From Myxococcales bacterium 68-20 (GTDB lineage: Bacteria > Myxococcota_A > Polyangia > Polyangiales > Polyangiaceae), in NCBI GenBank assembly GCA_001899635.1, contig MKVQ01000023.1, positions 223,815 to 287,814 on the forward strand: a stretch of 64,000 nt of DNA, in the 5' to 3' direction. The notes beneath the pieces are model-generated. The model was not told the DNA's origin. It ran no database searches and saw nothing but the letters and a program-made list of their open reading frames with translations. Position numbers and translations under genes: made by a program. Within the stretch, counting starts at the first letter, position 1; each line of letters opens with the position of its first letter. Shown piece after piece: positions 52,815-62,422 of the stretch.

Positions 52815-53876
52815 TCAGACGCGCGCGTGCGAGGTGACGAGCGCGCGCCAGTCCTGGTTCTCCGCCTCACCGGTGTGACGCTCTCCGAAGAGCTGCGCGA
52901 TTTGCTCGCCGTCCTCGGTGTACAGCTCGAGCGCCGTCACGAAGCCGTCGACCGTGGGCTTGCGGACCACCCACGCGTTGGCGATGCGGGTCGTACGCAC
53001 GTGCAGGTTGAAGGCTGGATCCAGCACGTTGATCCAGTCTCCCATCGGCGCGACCCTGTGGACCGTCCCCGAGTAGATCTGGATGACACCGCAGTTGCCT
53101 ACGAACACCATGATGCGAAGGCCCTGGGCCGCAGCCGAGCGCAAGGTCTCGTCGAGGCTCTTCGGGGCGACCTGGTAGGCGAGCTCCTCGCCGACGAGCC
53201 GCAGCGCCTGGGTGCGCGTCACTCCGAAGGTCCGCAACATGCCGAAGAACTCGTGCGTATCCTTCAGTGCGCGCCACGCCGCGCGCAGCGCCTCGACATC
53301 GATGGCGTCGTCGGGCTTCGGCGTGACCACGGCGGCCGCGGGCTCGAAGCCCGTCACCATGCCCTGCTCGGGCGACGAGAACTCGCGTACCAGCGCGCCG
53401 AACGCGTCGAGATCGCTCTCAGGACGCAGGAAGATCTTGTGGATCGCCTGGCCTGTCTCGTCGAAGAACTGGAGGCTCGTCGACAAACCGCGCGGCGTCT
53501 CGTCACGCACGGCGAAGCCGTAGCGCCATCGGTTCGTGAAGATGCGGAGATCGAGCGAGCTCACGCTTTGCCCGACCGGGCCGAAGAACTCGATGTTGTC
53601 GTACACGCCCTCGACTTCGATGACGGCGTCGCGGTTGCGCGTGACGGCCTTGACGCGTCCGAGGCCCGGGAGCTTCGCGATGAGCGCCTTCCAATCACCC
53701 GCGAGTCGGGTCGCAGAAACCGCGCTACCGCCATCTCGCGCCGTGCCGCTCGCGCTCGACAAGAGCTGGCACTCGCGCACCCCCAGGCGCTCGGCGAGCT
53801 CGAGGCCATGAAGGCCCTTCTCGCTCGCGCGGAGCTCCATCCACGCCGCCTTCAATTCATCTGCACTTCGCATCAT
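52815..53876 (-). CDS. hmuS: HmuS/HemS-type heme-handling protein
   Basis: 353 residues, normal for the family, starting at the first of two adjacent ATG codons (53876), 7 nt after GGAGG. The protein is a tandem repeat of two related domains, each about 170 residues. Conserved blocks include AERLGVRECQLLSS, VYDNIEFFGPVGQSV, YGFAVRDETPRGLS, LQFFDETGQAIHKI, and, in the second half, GNCGVIQIYSGTVHRV and LDPAFNLHVRTTRI. HmuS binds and may degrade or sequester heme in the cytoplasm after uptake. It is the last gene of the seven-gene heme operon, 47 bp after hmuV. Confidence 0.92.
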   Translation of the reverse strand: MMRSADELKAAWMELRASEKGLHGLELAERLGVRECQLLSSASGTARDGGSAVSATRLAGDWKALIAKLPGLGRVKAVTRNRDAVIEVEGVYDNIEFFGPVGQSVSSLDLRIFTNRWRYGFAVRDETPRGLSTSLQFFDETGQAIHKIFLRPESDLDAFGALVREFSSPEQGMVTGFEPAAAVVTPKPDDAIDVEALRAAWRALKDTHEFFGMLRTFGVTRTQALRLVGEELAYQVAPKSLDETLRSAAAQGLRIMVFVGNCGVIQIYSGTVHRVAPMGDWINVLDPAFNLHVRTTRIANAWVVRKPTVDGFVTALELYTEDGEQIAQLFGERHTGEAENQDWRALVTSHARV

Positions 53877-53923
53877 CGAAAAGCCTCCATGCTGCTTCAC
53901 ACCAATCTCTGAGTCCGCACCCG

Positions 53924-54760
53924 CTAGGGAGCTGCGAGTGGCTCCCCCACCCCGCGCGAAGCGTCCGAACACTCCGAAGTCGTCGGCCCGAGTGTCACGA
54001 CGAGCGGACAAGAGAGCTCGGGGTGCGTCACGACGGCTGCTCGCACGTCGAAGACCTCCTCGAGCAGCTCCGCCGTGAGGATGTCCGCCGGAGCTCCCAG
54101 CGCCTTGAGCTTACCGCGGTGAAGAACGCCGATGCGATCGGCGTACTGAGCCGCGAGGTTCAAATCATGCAGTACGCATGCAACGGCGCAGCCCTCCGAG
54201 GCTAGCCGGCGGGCGCACCGCAGCGTGGCGTGCTGGTGAGCGAGGTCGAGGCTCGACGTCGGCTCGTCGAGGAGAAGCACACGCCTCTCCCCACCTTCCC
54301 AGATCTGGGCGAGCGCGCGGGAGGTCTGGACGCGCTGCCGCTCGCCGCCCGAGAGCGTCGGATACGAGCGGTCGGCGAGCTCGAGCGTGTCCGTGGCAGA
54401 CATCGAGAGCCGTGCGATGGCGCGGTCTCGTGACGGCTCTCGGCGCTCTTCATGCGGGAGCCGGCCGAGCAGCACGACGTCGTACGCCGAGAGCGGGAAC
54501 GCCAAGGCCGCGTCCTGCGGAAGGACTGCGCGCATCTTCGCGCGTTCTCGCGGCGACCATGACGACAGCAGCTTGCCGGCCATCGTCACCTCGCCGGAGG
54601 TCGGCGTGATCTCCCCGCTGAGGACCTTGAGCAGCGTCGACTTGCCGGCCCCGTTCGGCCCGACGAGCGCGAGCACCGAGCCCGCGGGCACCTCGATCGA
54701 AACGTCGTCGAGCGTCTTGGCACCGCCGACGTGACGCGTCACGTTTCGAGCGGTGATCAT
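53924..54760 (-). CDS. hmuV: Heme ABC transporter ATP-binding protein
   Basis: 278 residues. Walker A is GPNGAGKST (34-42), the signature LSGGERQR near 138-145, Walker B VLLLDEPTSS near 162-171 and the H-loop His of LHDLNLAAQ near 200. The protein energises uptake of heme through HmuU. Its start overlaps the end of hmuU by four bases (54757-54760), so translation is coupled. The order of the locus and the neighbouring HmuS and HmuT distinguish it from siderophore transporters, though the ATPase by itself does not. Confidence 0.92.
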   Translation of the reverse strand: MITARNVTRHVGGAKTLDDVSIEVPAGSVLALVGPNGAGKSTLLKVLSGEITPTSGEVTMAGKLLSSWSPRERAKMRAVLPQDAALAFPLSAYDVVLLGRLPHEERREPSRDRAIARLSMSATDTLELADRSYPTLSGGERQRVQTSRALAQIWEGGERRVLLLDEPTSSLDLAHQHATLRCARRLASEGCAVACVLHDLNLAAQYADRIGVLHRGKLKALGAPADILTAELLEEVFDVRAAVVTHPELSCPLVVTLGPTTSECSDASRGVGEPLAAP

Positions 54761-55854
54761 GCAAGCGACCTACGCTCGCGCACGAGAAGCGCGAGGAAGA
54801 AGGGAGTGCCGATCGCCGCGGTGACGAGACCGAGCGGCAGCTCCGCCGGAGAGACGATCGTGCGCGCAACCGCATCGGCGATCAGTAGCAAGGTCGCCCC
54901 CGCCAGCGCGGTGGCGGGCATGAGGATGCGATGTTTGGGCCCGAGCGCGAGGCGAAGCAGGTGTGGCACGACGAGCCCGACGAAGCCGATGATCCCCGCC
55001 GACGCCACGGACGCGCCGACGCCAAGCGCCACGAGCATGAAGACGATGCGCTTCGTTCGCTCGACCGACACGCCGAGGTGGCCTGCCTCGGCCTCACCGA
55101 GCAGGATCGCATCGAGCGACCGCGCGCAACGAGGGAGCACGAGCAGCGGGACGCTCAAGAACGGCGCGGCGCTCAGCACCGTCGTCCAAGTCGCGCCGCC
55201 GAGGCTACCGAGGTTCCAGAACGTGATGGTCCGGAGCTGCGCGTCGTTGGCCATGTAGACGCAGAAGCCCATGGCCGCCTGGCAGAGCGCGTTGACCGCG
55301 ATCCCCGCAAGCAACAGCATCGTGATGCTCGTCCGCCCTTCGAACCGAGCCATGCGCTCGATCGCGACCATGGAGACCATCGCGCCGGCGAACGCCGCGA
55401 ACGGAAGGACGAAGGGCATGACCGACGCCGACAGCACGTGGATGACGTGCGCGCCGAACACGATCGACGCCACGGCGCCGAGCGCAGAGCCGCTCGAGAT
55501 GCCGAGCAACGCCGGATCCGCCAAGGCGTTGCGAAAGAGCCCCTGCAACGCGACCCCCGAGAGCGCTAGCGTCGATCCGATCAGCATCCCGAGGACGAGC
55601 CGCGGCGCTCGGATCGCGAGGAGAACGGCATCGTTCTGAGCGTCTGCCGCGGAAGACGCGATGACGCCGAGCTTTCGGAACGGCATCCCGGCCACGAAGC
55701 CCGGGGACATCGGCACGCTTCCGATCGTCGCGCAGACGACGAGTGTGAGGACGAACAGCACGAGGAGGAGGGGCACGGCGAGGTCGTGTCGCAACGTCCG
55801 AGAGATGTGCTGGGAGCGCGCGACGCCCCATGTCGACGACTTCGCCGTCGTCAC
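54757..55854 (-). CDS. hmuU: Heme ABC transporter permease (FecCD family)
   Basis: 365 residues with about ten transmembrane helices. FecCD blocks are visible: RAPRLVLGMLIGSTLALSGV followed by ALQGLFRNALADPALLGISSG and, in the second half, GFVGLVVPHLLRLALGPKH, the loop that contacts the ATPase. The N-terminal 25 residues are basic and cytoplasmic. Both ends overlap neighbouring genes by four bases (ATGA with hmuT, GTGA-type with hmuV), typical of the operon. Carries heme from the periplasmic binding protein to the cytoplasm. Confidence 0.92.
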   Translation of the reverse strand: MTTAKSSTWGVARSQHISRTLRHDLAVPLLLVLFVLTLVVCATIGSVPMSPGFVAGMPFRKLGVIASSAADAQNDAVLLAIRAPRLVLGMLIGSTLALSGVALQGLFRNALADPALLGISSGSALGAVASIVFGAHVIHVLSASVMPFVLPFAAFAGAMVSMVAIERMARFEGRTSITMLLLAGIAVNALCQAAMGFCVYMANDAQLRTITFWNLGSLGGATWTTVLSAAPFLSVPLLVLPRCARSLDAILLGEAEAGHLGVSVERTKRIVFMLVALGVGASVASAGIIGFVGLVVPHLLRLALGPKHRILMPATALAGATLLLIADAVARTIVSPAELPLGLVTAAIGTPFFLALLVRERRSLA

Positions 55855-56804
55855 GGCGAGGCCGACGCGAGCTCGGGATGAAGCTTCTGCCCAAGCTCGA
55901 ACACCGCGAGGCCGGTACGCGGACCGAATCCGAGCATGAGCAGGTCGTCCATCGTGACGAAGCGCTTCGCCCGACCAGCCGGCGTTTCGCTGATGCCCGG
56001 CATCTTCGCCAGCCCGTCGACGCCGCCCACGCTCTCGAGTCCCCGCGACGGGATCAGCACGAAGTCGGGCGCGGCCTGCACGACGGCCTCCGCCGTCATC
56101 GGCTTCGATCCCTCGAAGACGTTCCCCACGTTCTCACCGCCGGCGAGCGCCACGATGTACTCCCCCGCGGTGCCCTTGCCGAGGACGTGCGCCGTCGCAG
56201 CCCCGCGTGCGTAGATCGCGAGCACCTTCGGGCGCGAGCTCCCCTTCTCGACGAGTGCCTGGGCGCGCGCGAGATCGCGCTCGAGCGCGCCGACGAGCGG
56301 CTCGCCATCGCGCGCGAGGAGCTTCGCGACCGCTCGGATGCGCTCCTTGCCCGCTTCGACCGTCGGATCGGCGGAGACGATCTCGACGCGGACGCCGGCG
56401 CTCCGAAGTTGCTCGAGCACCGCGGGCGGGCCGGCGTCCGCCGACGCGATGATCATCGTCGGACGGAGCGAGAGGATCCCCTCGGCCGCGAGGCTGCGCT
56501 GGTACCCCACCTTCGGAAGCGTCAGCGCTGCGTCCGGGAAGACACTCGACGTATCGACACCGACGACGTCGGCACCGGCTCCCAGCGCGTAGATGATCTC
56601 GGTGACCGGTCCGCCGACCGAGACGATGCGCGCGGGCGCGGCGGCGTCGGTCGCCGCGCTCGATCCCACGGCGCCCTTCGACTCCTTCGTATCGACGTCC
56701 CCCGGCGACGCCTTCTTGCATGCGCCGCACACGGCGACGAACGCGAGCAACAGCAGCGCGCAAACGAGACCGCGAAGAGTGGCAACAGAAGCCCGCATGG
56801 TCAT
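55851..56804 (-). CDS. hmuT: Heme-binding periplasmic lipoprotein
   Basis: 317 residues. Signal sequence with lipobox VCGAC, then a short Asp/Lys linker. The class III substrate-binding fold is indicated by RIVSVGGPVTEIIYALGAG at residues 60-78, VGYQRSLAAEGILSLRPT and FGPRTGLAVFELGQ at the end. HmuT delivers heme to HmuU/HmuV; the Tyr ligand often used by this family is probably in VGYQRS or IYALG. Four-base overlap with hmuU and a one-base gap after the preceding lipoprotein gene. Confidence 0.9.
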   Translation of the reverse strand: MTMRASVATLRGLVCALLLLAFVAVCGACKKASPGDVDTKESKGAVGSSAATDAAAPARIVSVGGPVTEIIYALGAGADVVGVDTSSVFPDAALTLPKVGYQRSLAAEGILSLRPTMIIASADAGPPAVLEQLRSAGVRVEIVSADPTVEAGKERIRAVAKLLARDGEPLVGALERDLARAQALVEKGSSRPKVLAIYARGAATAHVLGKGTAGEYIVALAGGENVGNVFEGSKPMTAEAVVQAAPDFVLIPSRGLESVGGVDGLAKMPGISETPAGRAKRFVTMDDLLMLGFGPRTGLAVFELGQKLHPELASASP

Positions 56805-56805
56805 C

Positions 56806-57600
56806 TCAGAGCGCTCCCGCCTTGAGGACGAAGCGGCCGCTGGCCTCGCCCGTGGTTCCGTCGGCCCGACCGAAATAGGTGACGAGCTGGACCTTGTACA
56901 TCTGCCCCGTCACGCCCTTGACCAGCCACGTGCCCGCCCTCGGAGACGTGTAGTGCGTCGCCTCCTCGTAGTCGTACCAGCCGTCGAAGCTCGTCTTGAC
57001 GGCCCCGGTCTCGTCGACCTGACGCTCGCACTGCTCGTCGAGGAAGACCTCCGTGTGGAAGGTCGCCGTCGACACATCCGCGCTCGTCACGGCATCGATC
57101 GCCTTGTCCGGGATGAACGCGGCCTCTCCTTGACCAGGCCCGCCCTGACCGCCGTTCGTGAAGATCGTCGTCCTCTTGAACGCGAGGTCCCACCCAGAGG
57201 AGGAAGCCGCGCTCTTGTCCGTCACTTCGACCTTCGCGTGCGTCGCAAGGCTCAGGTACACGCGCGGGTTCGACGCGGCCGCCGCCACGCCTCCGGCCGA
57301 CGCATCGACGAAGAGCGTCGTGATCCCGTCCCGGGTCTCGACGACGGAGACCGCTCCCGTCGATACCGAGTCGATCGGGCCGAGGAGCTGCTCGGCGGCT
57401 GCCGTGCAGTCCCCGTCGGGGTTCGTCGGGGCGGAGGAATCATTCCCATTGCCAGCGTCGTCGGTCGGGCCGGGCGCCACGTCCGCGCCCGCGTCGCCGC
57501 TACCTCCAGCGTTGGTGGATTCAGCGTCATCCGAGTCCGTGCAGGCCGCTGCGAGAACGACGAGGAATGGAACGGCAACGAGCGAAGGAAGCTTCGACAT
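56806..57600 (-). CDS. hmuY: HmuY-type heme-binding lipoprotein
   Basis: 264 residues from ATG 57600. Lipobox VLAAAC, then a long Asp/Ser/Gly-rich linker (about 25-75). The HmuY core is recognised by SSGWDLAFKRTTIFTNGG and by the FDGWYDYEEATHYTSPRAGT and WLVKGVTGQMYKVQLVTYFG blocks. In Porphyromonas HmuY is an outer-membrane heme-scavenging lipoprotein that passes heme to the TonB receptor; the same job is inferred here. The start is set by the signal peptide. One base separates its stop side from hmuT and two bases separate it from the paralogous gene upstream. Confidence 0.88.
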   Translation of the reverse strand: MSKLPSLVAVPFLVVLAAACTDSDDAESTNAGGSGDAGADVAPGPTDDAGNGNDSSAPTNPDGDCTAAAEQLLGPIDSVSTGAVSVVETRDGITTLFVDASAGGVAAAASNPRVYLSLATHAKVEVTDKSAASSSGWDLAFKRTTIFTNGGQGGPGQGEAAFIPDKAIDAVTSADVSTATFHTEVFLDEQCERQVDETGAVKTSFDGWYDYEEATHYTSPRAGTWLVKGVTGQMYKVQLVTYFGRADGTTGEASGRFVLKAGAL

Positions 57601-57602
57601 GG

Positions 57603-58769
57603 TCAACCTCGTACCGGCTTGATCTTCATCACGACGGTGCCGGGCGATGTCGTCGTGGGAGATTCGAATGATCGGAACCCGACCAAGAATTTCTGCTGCC
57701 CGCTCGCATCGACGACGAGCCACGTGGCGTAGGCCGGCGCGACGGGAGCGACGCTGCGATCGAGCCACGCCTCACCGAACACGCTCACGATGCGGTCCCC
57801 TCGGAAGACCTGACCGTCGAACGATGCGTGCGTCACTGCCTCGAAGCGCGCCCGCTCGCTCACATCGGTGCGAGCCATCACCTGCGCGACCGTCTCGCTC
57901 GCCGTCTCGCTCGCCGAGAGATCGACGGCGATCGTGCCTCGCGGTCCACCCATCTCGCCGTTGACGCCGACGTTCGACCTCCGGAAGCAAAGGCTCCAAT
58001 CGGTCGAAGCGGCGGCCTCGGCGGGGGTCAACATCGATCGCCGGCCGCTTCCCAGATTCAGGCAGTCGCTCGGCGCGGTCTCCGGCGCTTGCGCGCCGCC
58101 GGCCGTGCCGTCGACCCCGGTGAGGTCGACGACGGCTCCCGACGTGCCGTCCGCGAAGAGCTCGGCGTAGCGAAGCTTGTAGAGCGCAGCCACCGGCGCA
58201 CCGTCCCGCTCGCCGTAGTAGTTGATGACCTGCACCTTGAAGAGGCGGTCCGCGTCCTTGACGCCGTAGACGTGGTAGCGGCTCCAGAGGGCGTGCGTCG
58301 TCTCGTCGTACGCGTACCAGTCGAGGAACGCGCCTCCCGCCTTGTCCGCGGAGATGAACGGCACCGTCGGGGCGTCACTGCCGAGGAACGTGGCGGCGTC
58401 GAGAGGACCGAAGGCGCCTCCGGTTCCTTGTCCCGACACGCCGCTGTTGGTGACGACGTCGAAGCCCTCGAAGGCGAGGTCCCAGTCCAGCGATGAAGCC
58501 GGGGCACCGGTGACGGAGACGACGGAGGGATTGGCGAGCTTGACGAACACACGACCTGACGCCGGCACCGGCACGCGGAGCTCGGTGCCCGTATCGAAGA
58601 CGTCGACGTCGGAGCCGCCCCCGCCGTCGCTCCCCGGTGGAACGTCGGTCGGCCTCCCGTTCGGGCCCCCCGCCGGGTCGGCGCTGTCACTGCACGCCGA
58701 GAGCACGCTCAAACCCCATGAGCACAAAACGACCGAAAGGCTCAGACGAAGCACGACGGAACGCATCAC
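57603..58769 (-). CDS. Two-domain HmuY-type lipoprotein
   Basis: 388 residues. Signal ends in SVLSAC; a Gly/Asp/Pro linker follows. Two HmuY-like units occur in tandem. The first has SSLDWDLAFEGFDVVTNSGV and FLDWYAYDETTHALWSR; the second has STDWSLCFRRSNVGVNGEMG and AYATWLVVDASGQQKFLVGF. This internal duplication makes it larger than the single-domain protein encoded next to it. Presumably it captures heme at the cell surface. The start overlaps the end of the TonB receptor gene (58766-58769). Whether both domains bind heme is unknown. Confidence 0.85.
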   Translation of the reverse strand: MMRSVVLRLSLSVVLCSWGLSVLSACSDSADPAGGPNGRPTDVPPGSDGGGGSDVDVFDTGTELRVPVPASGRVFVKLANPSVVSVTGAPASSLDWDLAFEGFDVVTNSGVSGQGTGGAFGPLDAATFLGSDAPTVPFISADKAGGAFLDWYAYDETTHALWSRYHVYGVKDADRLFKVQVINYYGERDGAPVAALYKLRYAELFADGTSGAVVDLTGVDGTAGGAQAPETAPSDCLNLGSGRRSMLTPAEAAASTDWSLCFRRSNVGVNGEMGGPRGTIAVDLSASETASETVAQVMARTDVSERARFEAVTHASFDGQVFRGDRIVSVFGEAWLDRSVAPVAPAYATWLVVDASGQQKFLVGFRSFESPTTTSPGTVVMKIKPVRG

Positions 58770-60760
58770 TCCTCCTCCCAGGGAAACTCGGCGCGAATAC
58801 CGACGTAGAAAACTCGGCCGAACGGTGGGCGCAGATCGCCGATGCGGCCCGGCTCTTGATGGACGTCGACGAGATTGAGCACCCCGACATACGCCTCCGA
58901 CCTCGGCCAGATGGGCCGCGAGACGCGCAGATCGATCGACGAGTAGCCGGGCGAGCGCGTCGTCTCGTCGACGAACGCGTCGGTCACGACGCGCCAGCGT
59001 AGGTACCCCTGGATGTTCCAGAAGGCCGTGCCGCGAAGGGACGTGGTGACCGTGTGCGGAGGCCGGCCGCCGAGGGGGCGCCGGTTCACGTCATCGCGCG
59101 TGTAGAGATACGCGTAGCTCGCCTCGGCGTGGAAGCGGTCTCCGATCCGGTATCCCGCGTCCAGTTGCGCGCCCATCGTGCGCGCAGCTCCGAAGTTCTT
59201 GTACGTGTACGAGGTCACGCCGCCCGTTGCTTTCCCGGCGGAGAGATCGATTTCGATGAGGTCATCCACCCAGTTCGCGAAGCCGCTCGCGCGGATCTGC
59301 GCCCGTCCGTCTTGCCAACCGACGTCGCCGTTGATCCCCCAAGACGTCTCGGGCGAAAGCGACGGGTTGCCGTCGACGCGGTAGCCGTAGATCGAGTGAT
59401 CGAAGATGAAGCCGAGCTCCTTGGCGCTCGGTCCCCGGAAGCCTCGTCCGCCCGACGCGCGGACCTGGACGGTCTTGCTCACGCGCGACGACAGCGCGAG
59501 GCGAGGCGTGACGGCGGATCCGTAGCGCGTATGAAGCTCGCCGCGGACACCCGGCAAGAGCGTGAGCCAATCGCCCAAACGCCAACGCAGTTGGGCGTAG
59601 GCGGCCCCGCTCGCCAGGCTCTGCGAGTCGACTTCCGGGAGGTGCGTCGTCACGATCCCCTGCGAGGAGCTCTCCGACTTCGTCAGCTCCTGCCCGAAGC
59701 TCTCTGCCTCGAACCGCGCCCCGGCGACCCAGGTGCGCGGCCCGTCGGCGATCGTCGCGACGCCCTCCGCGCTATGCATGCGGTGGTGACGCTCGCGCAC
59801 CTCGTCGAGCGGCGAGTTGCGGCGATCTTTTGCCGAAACTCCGTCGATCCATTGCCTGCCGAGCGTGAACCGAAGGCTCGAGCCCCCGCCGAGCTGCATC
59901 GTCTCGATGACGTGCAGGGTGTAGCGGTTCGTCTCCTCAGGGAGGTCGACGATGTAGCGACCGAGGCCGGGCGTGACCGTCGACTCGACGCCGTCGAGAC
60001 GGTCACGGAGCCAGCGTCCGCGCACGCGCACGTCGATGCCCTTGGCGATCGAGGTGCCCGCGCGGATGCCGAGCATGCGGCGGTTGCTCTCCGGGATGCG
60101 TAGATCCGGCAGCCCCTCCGTCGCAACCATGCCGTCCTGGCGCGTGTAGTTGAGGTCGAGCCCGGCCCACGTCGCGCCCTTCCTGTACGCACCGTTTCCC
60201 TGGAGGACGAGGCCGCGGTAGCTCCGACCCTCGAGGCGTGCGCGCCCGCTCGGTCCCTCGAGGCGTGGCGGACCGGTCAGGATGTTGACGACGCCGCCGA
60301 TCGCGCTCGCCCCGTAGAGCGAGCTCGTGGGACCGGTCACGATCTCGATTCGATCGATGTCACCCGTCGGGATGTTCGCGAGGTCGATGGCGCCGCCCAC
60401 GTCGCCGACGACCCGCTCCCCGTCCTCGAGGACGAGCACGCGATCACGGTCGAAGCCCTGGATCTGGATCGCGCTGACGTTACCGAGGTAGCCGTACGCG
60501 CCCGGATTGACCTGCACGCCAGGCTGGGAGGAGAGCGCCTCGCCGACGTTGGTGGCACCACGTCGAATGGCTTCTTCTCCGGTTACGGTCTCCGTCTTCA
60601 CGGTCGCGCGCTGGGCAGACTCTGGCGTTCGGGTGCCGGTGACCACGACGTCTCGAGTCGTGTCACCGCGCGCCTGCGCACGCGCCTTTCGAGGCGACGA
60701 AGCCGAGATCAAAGACACGAACATGGCCATGAAGAGCGCCCGAGCGCCGCGAGGTCCCAT
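58766..60760 (-). CDS. TonB-dependent outer-membrane receptor (heme uptake)
   Basis: 664 residues from ATG 60760 (MGPRGARALF). Signal peptide to about residue 30 (RKARAQA). The TonB box region DVVVTGTRTPESA is followed by the plug (GATNVGEALSSQPGVQVNPG, IQIQGFDRDRVLVLEDG, GPTSSLYGASAIGGVVNIL). The rest is a 22-stranded barrel ending in FYVGIRAEFPWEEE; the terminal residues are unusual, since many such receptors end in Phe or Trp. It is the first gene of the heme operon, just downstream of a palindrome that looks like a Fur box. No FRAP/NPNL heme-receptor signature is obvious, so heme specificity rests mainly on the operon. Confidence 0.9.
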   Translation of the reverse strand: MGPRGARALFMAMFVSLISASSPRKARAQARGDTTRDVVVTGTRTPESAQRATVKTETVTGEEAIRRGATNVGEALSSQPGVQVNPGAYGYLGNVSAIQIQGFDRDRVLVLEDGERVVGDVGGAIDLANIPTGDIDRIEIVTGPTSSLYGASAIGGVVNILTGPPRLEGPSGRARLEGRSYRGLVLQGNGAYRKGATWAGLDLNYTRQDGMVATEGLPDLRIPESNRRMLGIRAGTSIAKGIDVRVRGRWLRDRLDGVESTVTPGLGRYIVDLPEETNRYTLHVIETMQLGGGSSLRFTLGRQWIDGVSAKDRRNSPLDEVRERHHRMHSAEGVATIADGPRTWVAGARFEAESFGQELTKSESSSQGIVTTHLPEVDSQSLASGAAYAQLRWRLGDWLTLLPGVRGELHTRYGSAVTPRLALSSRVSKTVQVRASGGRGFRGPSAKELGFIFDHSIYGYRVDGNPSLSPETSWGINGDVGWQDGRAQIRASGFANWVDDLIEIDLSAGKATGGVTSYTYKNFGAARTMGAQLDAGYRIGDRFHAEASYAYLYTRDDVNRRPLGGRPPHTVTTSLRGTAFWNIQGYLRWRVVTDAFVDETTRSPGYSSIDLRVSRPIWPRSEAYVGVLNLVDVHQEPGRIGDLRPPFGRVFYVGIRAEFPWEEE

Positions 60761-60767
60761 TAGATGA

Positions 60768-60788
60768 AAATGAAAACCATTTTCATTT
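60768..60788. promoter_or_regulatory. Fur-box-like palindrome
   Basis: A 9-3-9 inverted repeat, AAATGAAAA-CCA-TTTTCATTT, spans 60768-60788. It is AT-rich in a region of otherwise about 70% G+C and lies 8 nt upstream of the TonB receptor start. It resembles the Fur consensus (GATAATGATAATCATTATC) in size and symmetry. It should repress the heme operon when iron is plentiful. A weaker repeat at 60891-60905 (TGAATTTGACTTTCA) could serve the divergent lipoprotein. Confidence 0.65.
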
Positions 60789-60972
60789 ACAGCTCGCTTA
60801 CCGCAATCCAGCACCACCGTCAACAGCTCGCCTTCCGGCGCGCGCTCTGGGCTGGACACGCGCCCCACGCTCCGCCGACGTTGGCCTAAATGAATTTGAC
60901 TTTCAACATCAAATCCCCCACGGTCTGCCGAAACGCGCGGGGATGCCGGCGCAGAGAACGAGGGTGGTCGTG

Positions 60973-62409
60973 ATGGTTCGAGAGTCGTTGGTCGAAGAGC
61001 GGAAGAGTGGGCTGCGTGGTGTCGGTTCGCTGGCGCGCGCCGTTTCGGCAGGCGCCGCCGTGGTCGCGGCGTGTGCTCTCGTCGCGTGCAGCGACGACGA
61101 GGGCGGCGACTTGTCGAATGTGACCCCCGATTCCGGCGCCGCGAACAAGGACTCGGGGACGCCGCCGGGCACGGACGCAGGTGAGCCCGACGACGAAACG
61201 AAGGACGCGGGGCCGGACTCCGGTGACGTCGAGGAGCTCGATCCGACCTCGTGTCGGATCACGCCGACCGCGGGCAGCGGCGATACCGTCGTCGAGCTCT
61301 GCAAGCCCGCGCAGGGCGGTACCGTCAAGCACGTGACCATCGCCGGGCTGCAGACGCCGGCGGTGCACGCGTCGGCGTCTATCGTCTTCGGATTCGACGA
61401 GGCGCCCACCAGCGCCCAGGGCCCCATCGAGCCCGATCAATTCCGCGTCCTGTTCTACGGCGGCGGTTCGCCTGCTCCGCCGGCTCTGATCGGGGCGACG
61501 TTCGGCTCGTTCAGCGAGACGCTCGAGGGAAACGCATCCTTCTTGAACACGGCTCCGTCGACGGTCTGCTTCGACGTCCACGACGGCGGCACGACCACGG
61601 CTCCGTACTTCGCGCTCTGGGTCACTGGACAGAAGGGTGCCGACTGCGCAGACCGCTCCACCCTCACCGTGGCGAGCGCGTGGGGGATTCGCGCGAATTG
61701 GAAGGGCGCGACCGGCGCCATCGACAAGGCCGCCAAGGCGTTCTACCGCCAGGCCGCCGGGCTCCCGCTCCCCACGATCACCGTCTCCACGACGCCGGCG
61801 CTGACGGCCGATGCACTCGCGGCGGCCGTCGATTGCACCACGGCCTGGCAGACGAACACGGATTGGCAGGGCCTTTGCGCACCTGCCGCGGGTGCAGCTC
61901 GTCACGTCCGCATCGAAGGGGCCGCCACGACGGCAAACAACGGCTACTGGTATGCGGTGCTCGGCCAGGATCCGAACCCCGCGGGCCCCCCCGCTGTCGG
62001 AGCGGGCAAGCTCATCGTCACGGCGGGGCAGTCCAGCAGCGGCGCGTCGTGGACCTACTTCCGCTTCGGCGCCACGGCGGGCTCGAACTCGACCACGCAG
62101 TTCAATTACGCGACCGACGCCGAAGCGCCGCTCTACACGAGCGGTCCGACCACGGTGTGCTTCGATCTCGGGCAGTCCGGGGCGAATCAGCGCTTCGTGT
62201 TCTGGGCGACGGGGGCGAAGGGTGCAGACTGCACCAAGCGAACCACGCTCACCACGACGAGCGCGCTCTACGACAGCACGACGGACGCATCGACCGGCGC
62301 GATCTGGAGTGGGCTGCTCGCGACCGGGAAGCAGAACTTCATCAAGACGAACAACGCGACGGTCTCGCTCGTGAAGGCGGTCGTCTCGAGCGAACCCGCC
62401 GCGCTGTGA
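60973..62409 (+). CDS. Lipoprotein with internal repeat, divergent from heme operon
   Basis: 478 residues from ATG 60973; ATG 60943 would add ten residues, and both give the same lipobox ALVACS. After an Asp/Ser/Thr-rich linker come two similar halves: [14 protein letters not shown] with [16 protein letters not shown] in the first, and [14 protein letters not shown] with [16 protein letters not shown] in the second. Each unit has paired Cys. No known family was recognised. It is divergent from the TonB receptor gene, with 212 bp between starts, and the Fur-like palindrome lies between them, so iron control is plausible. Confidence 0.65.
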   Translation: MVRESLVEERKSGLRGVGSLARAVSAGAAVVAACALVACSDDEGGDLSNVTPDSGAANKDSGTPPGTDAGEPDDETKDAGPDSGDVEELDPTSCRITPTAGSGDTVVELCKPAQGGTVKHVTIAGLQTPAVHASASIVFGFDEAPTSAQGPIEPDQFRVLFYGGGSPAPPALIGATFGSFSETLEGNASFLNTAPSTVCFDVHDGGTTTAPYFALWVTGQKGADCADRSTLTVASAWGIRANWKGATGAIDKAAKAFYRQAAGLPLPTITVSTTPALTADALAAAVDCTTAWQTNTDWQGLCAPAAGAARHVRIEGAATTANNGYWYAVLGQDPNPAGPPAVGAGKLIVTAGQSSSGASWTYFRFGATAGSNSTTQFNYATDAEAPLYTSGPTTVCFDLGQSGANQRFVFWATGAKGADCTKRTTLTTTSALYDSTTDASTGAIWSGLLATGKQNFIKTNNATVSLVKAVVSSEPAAL

Positions 62410-62422
62410 CCTGCGCGACTCG

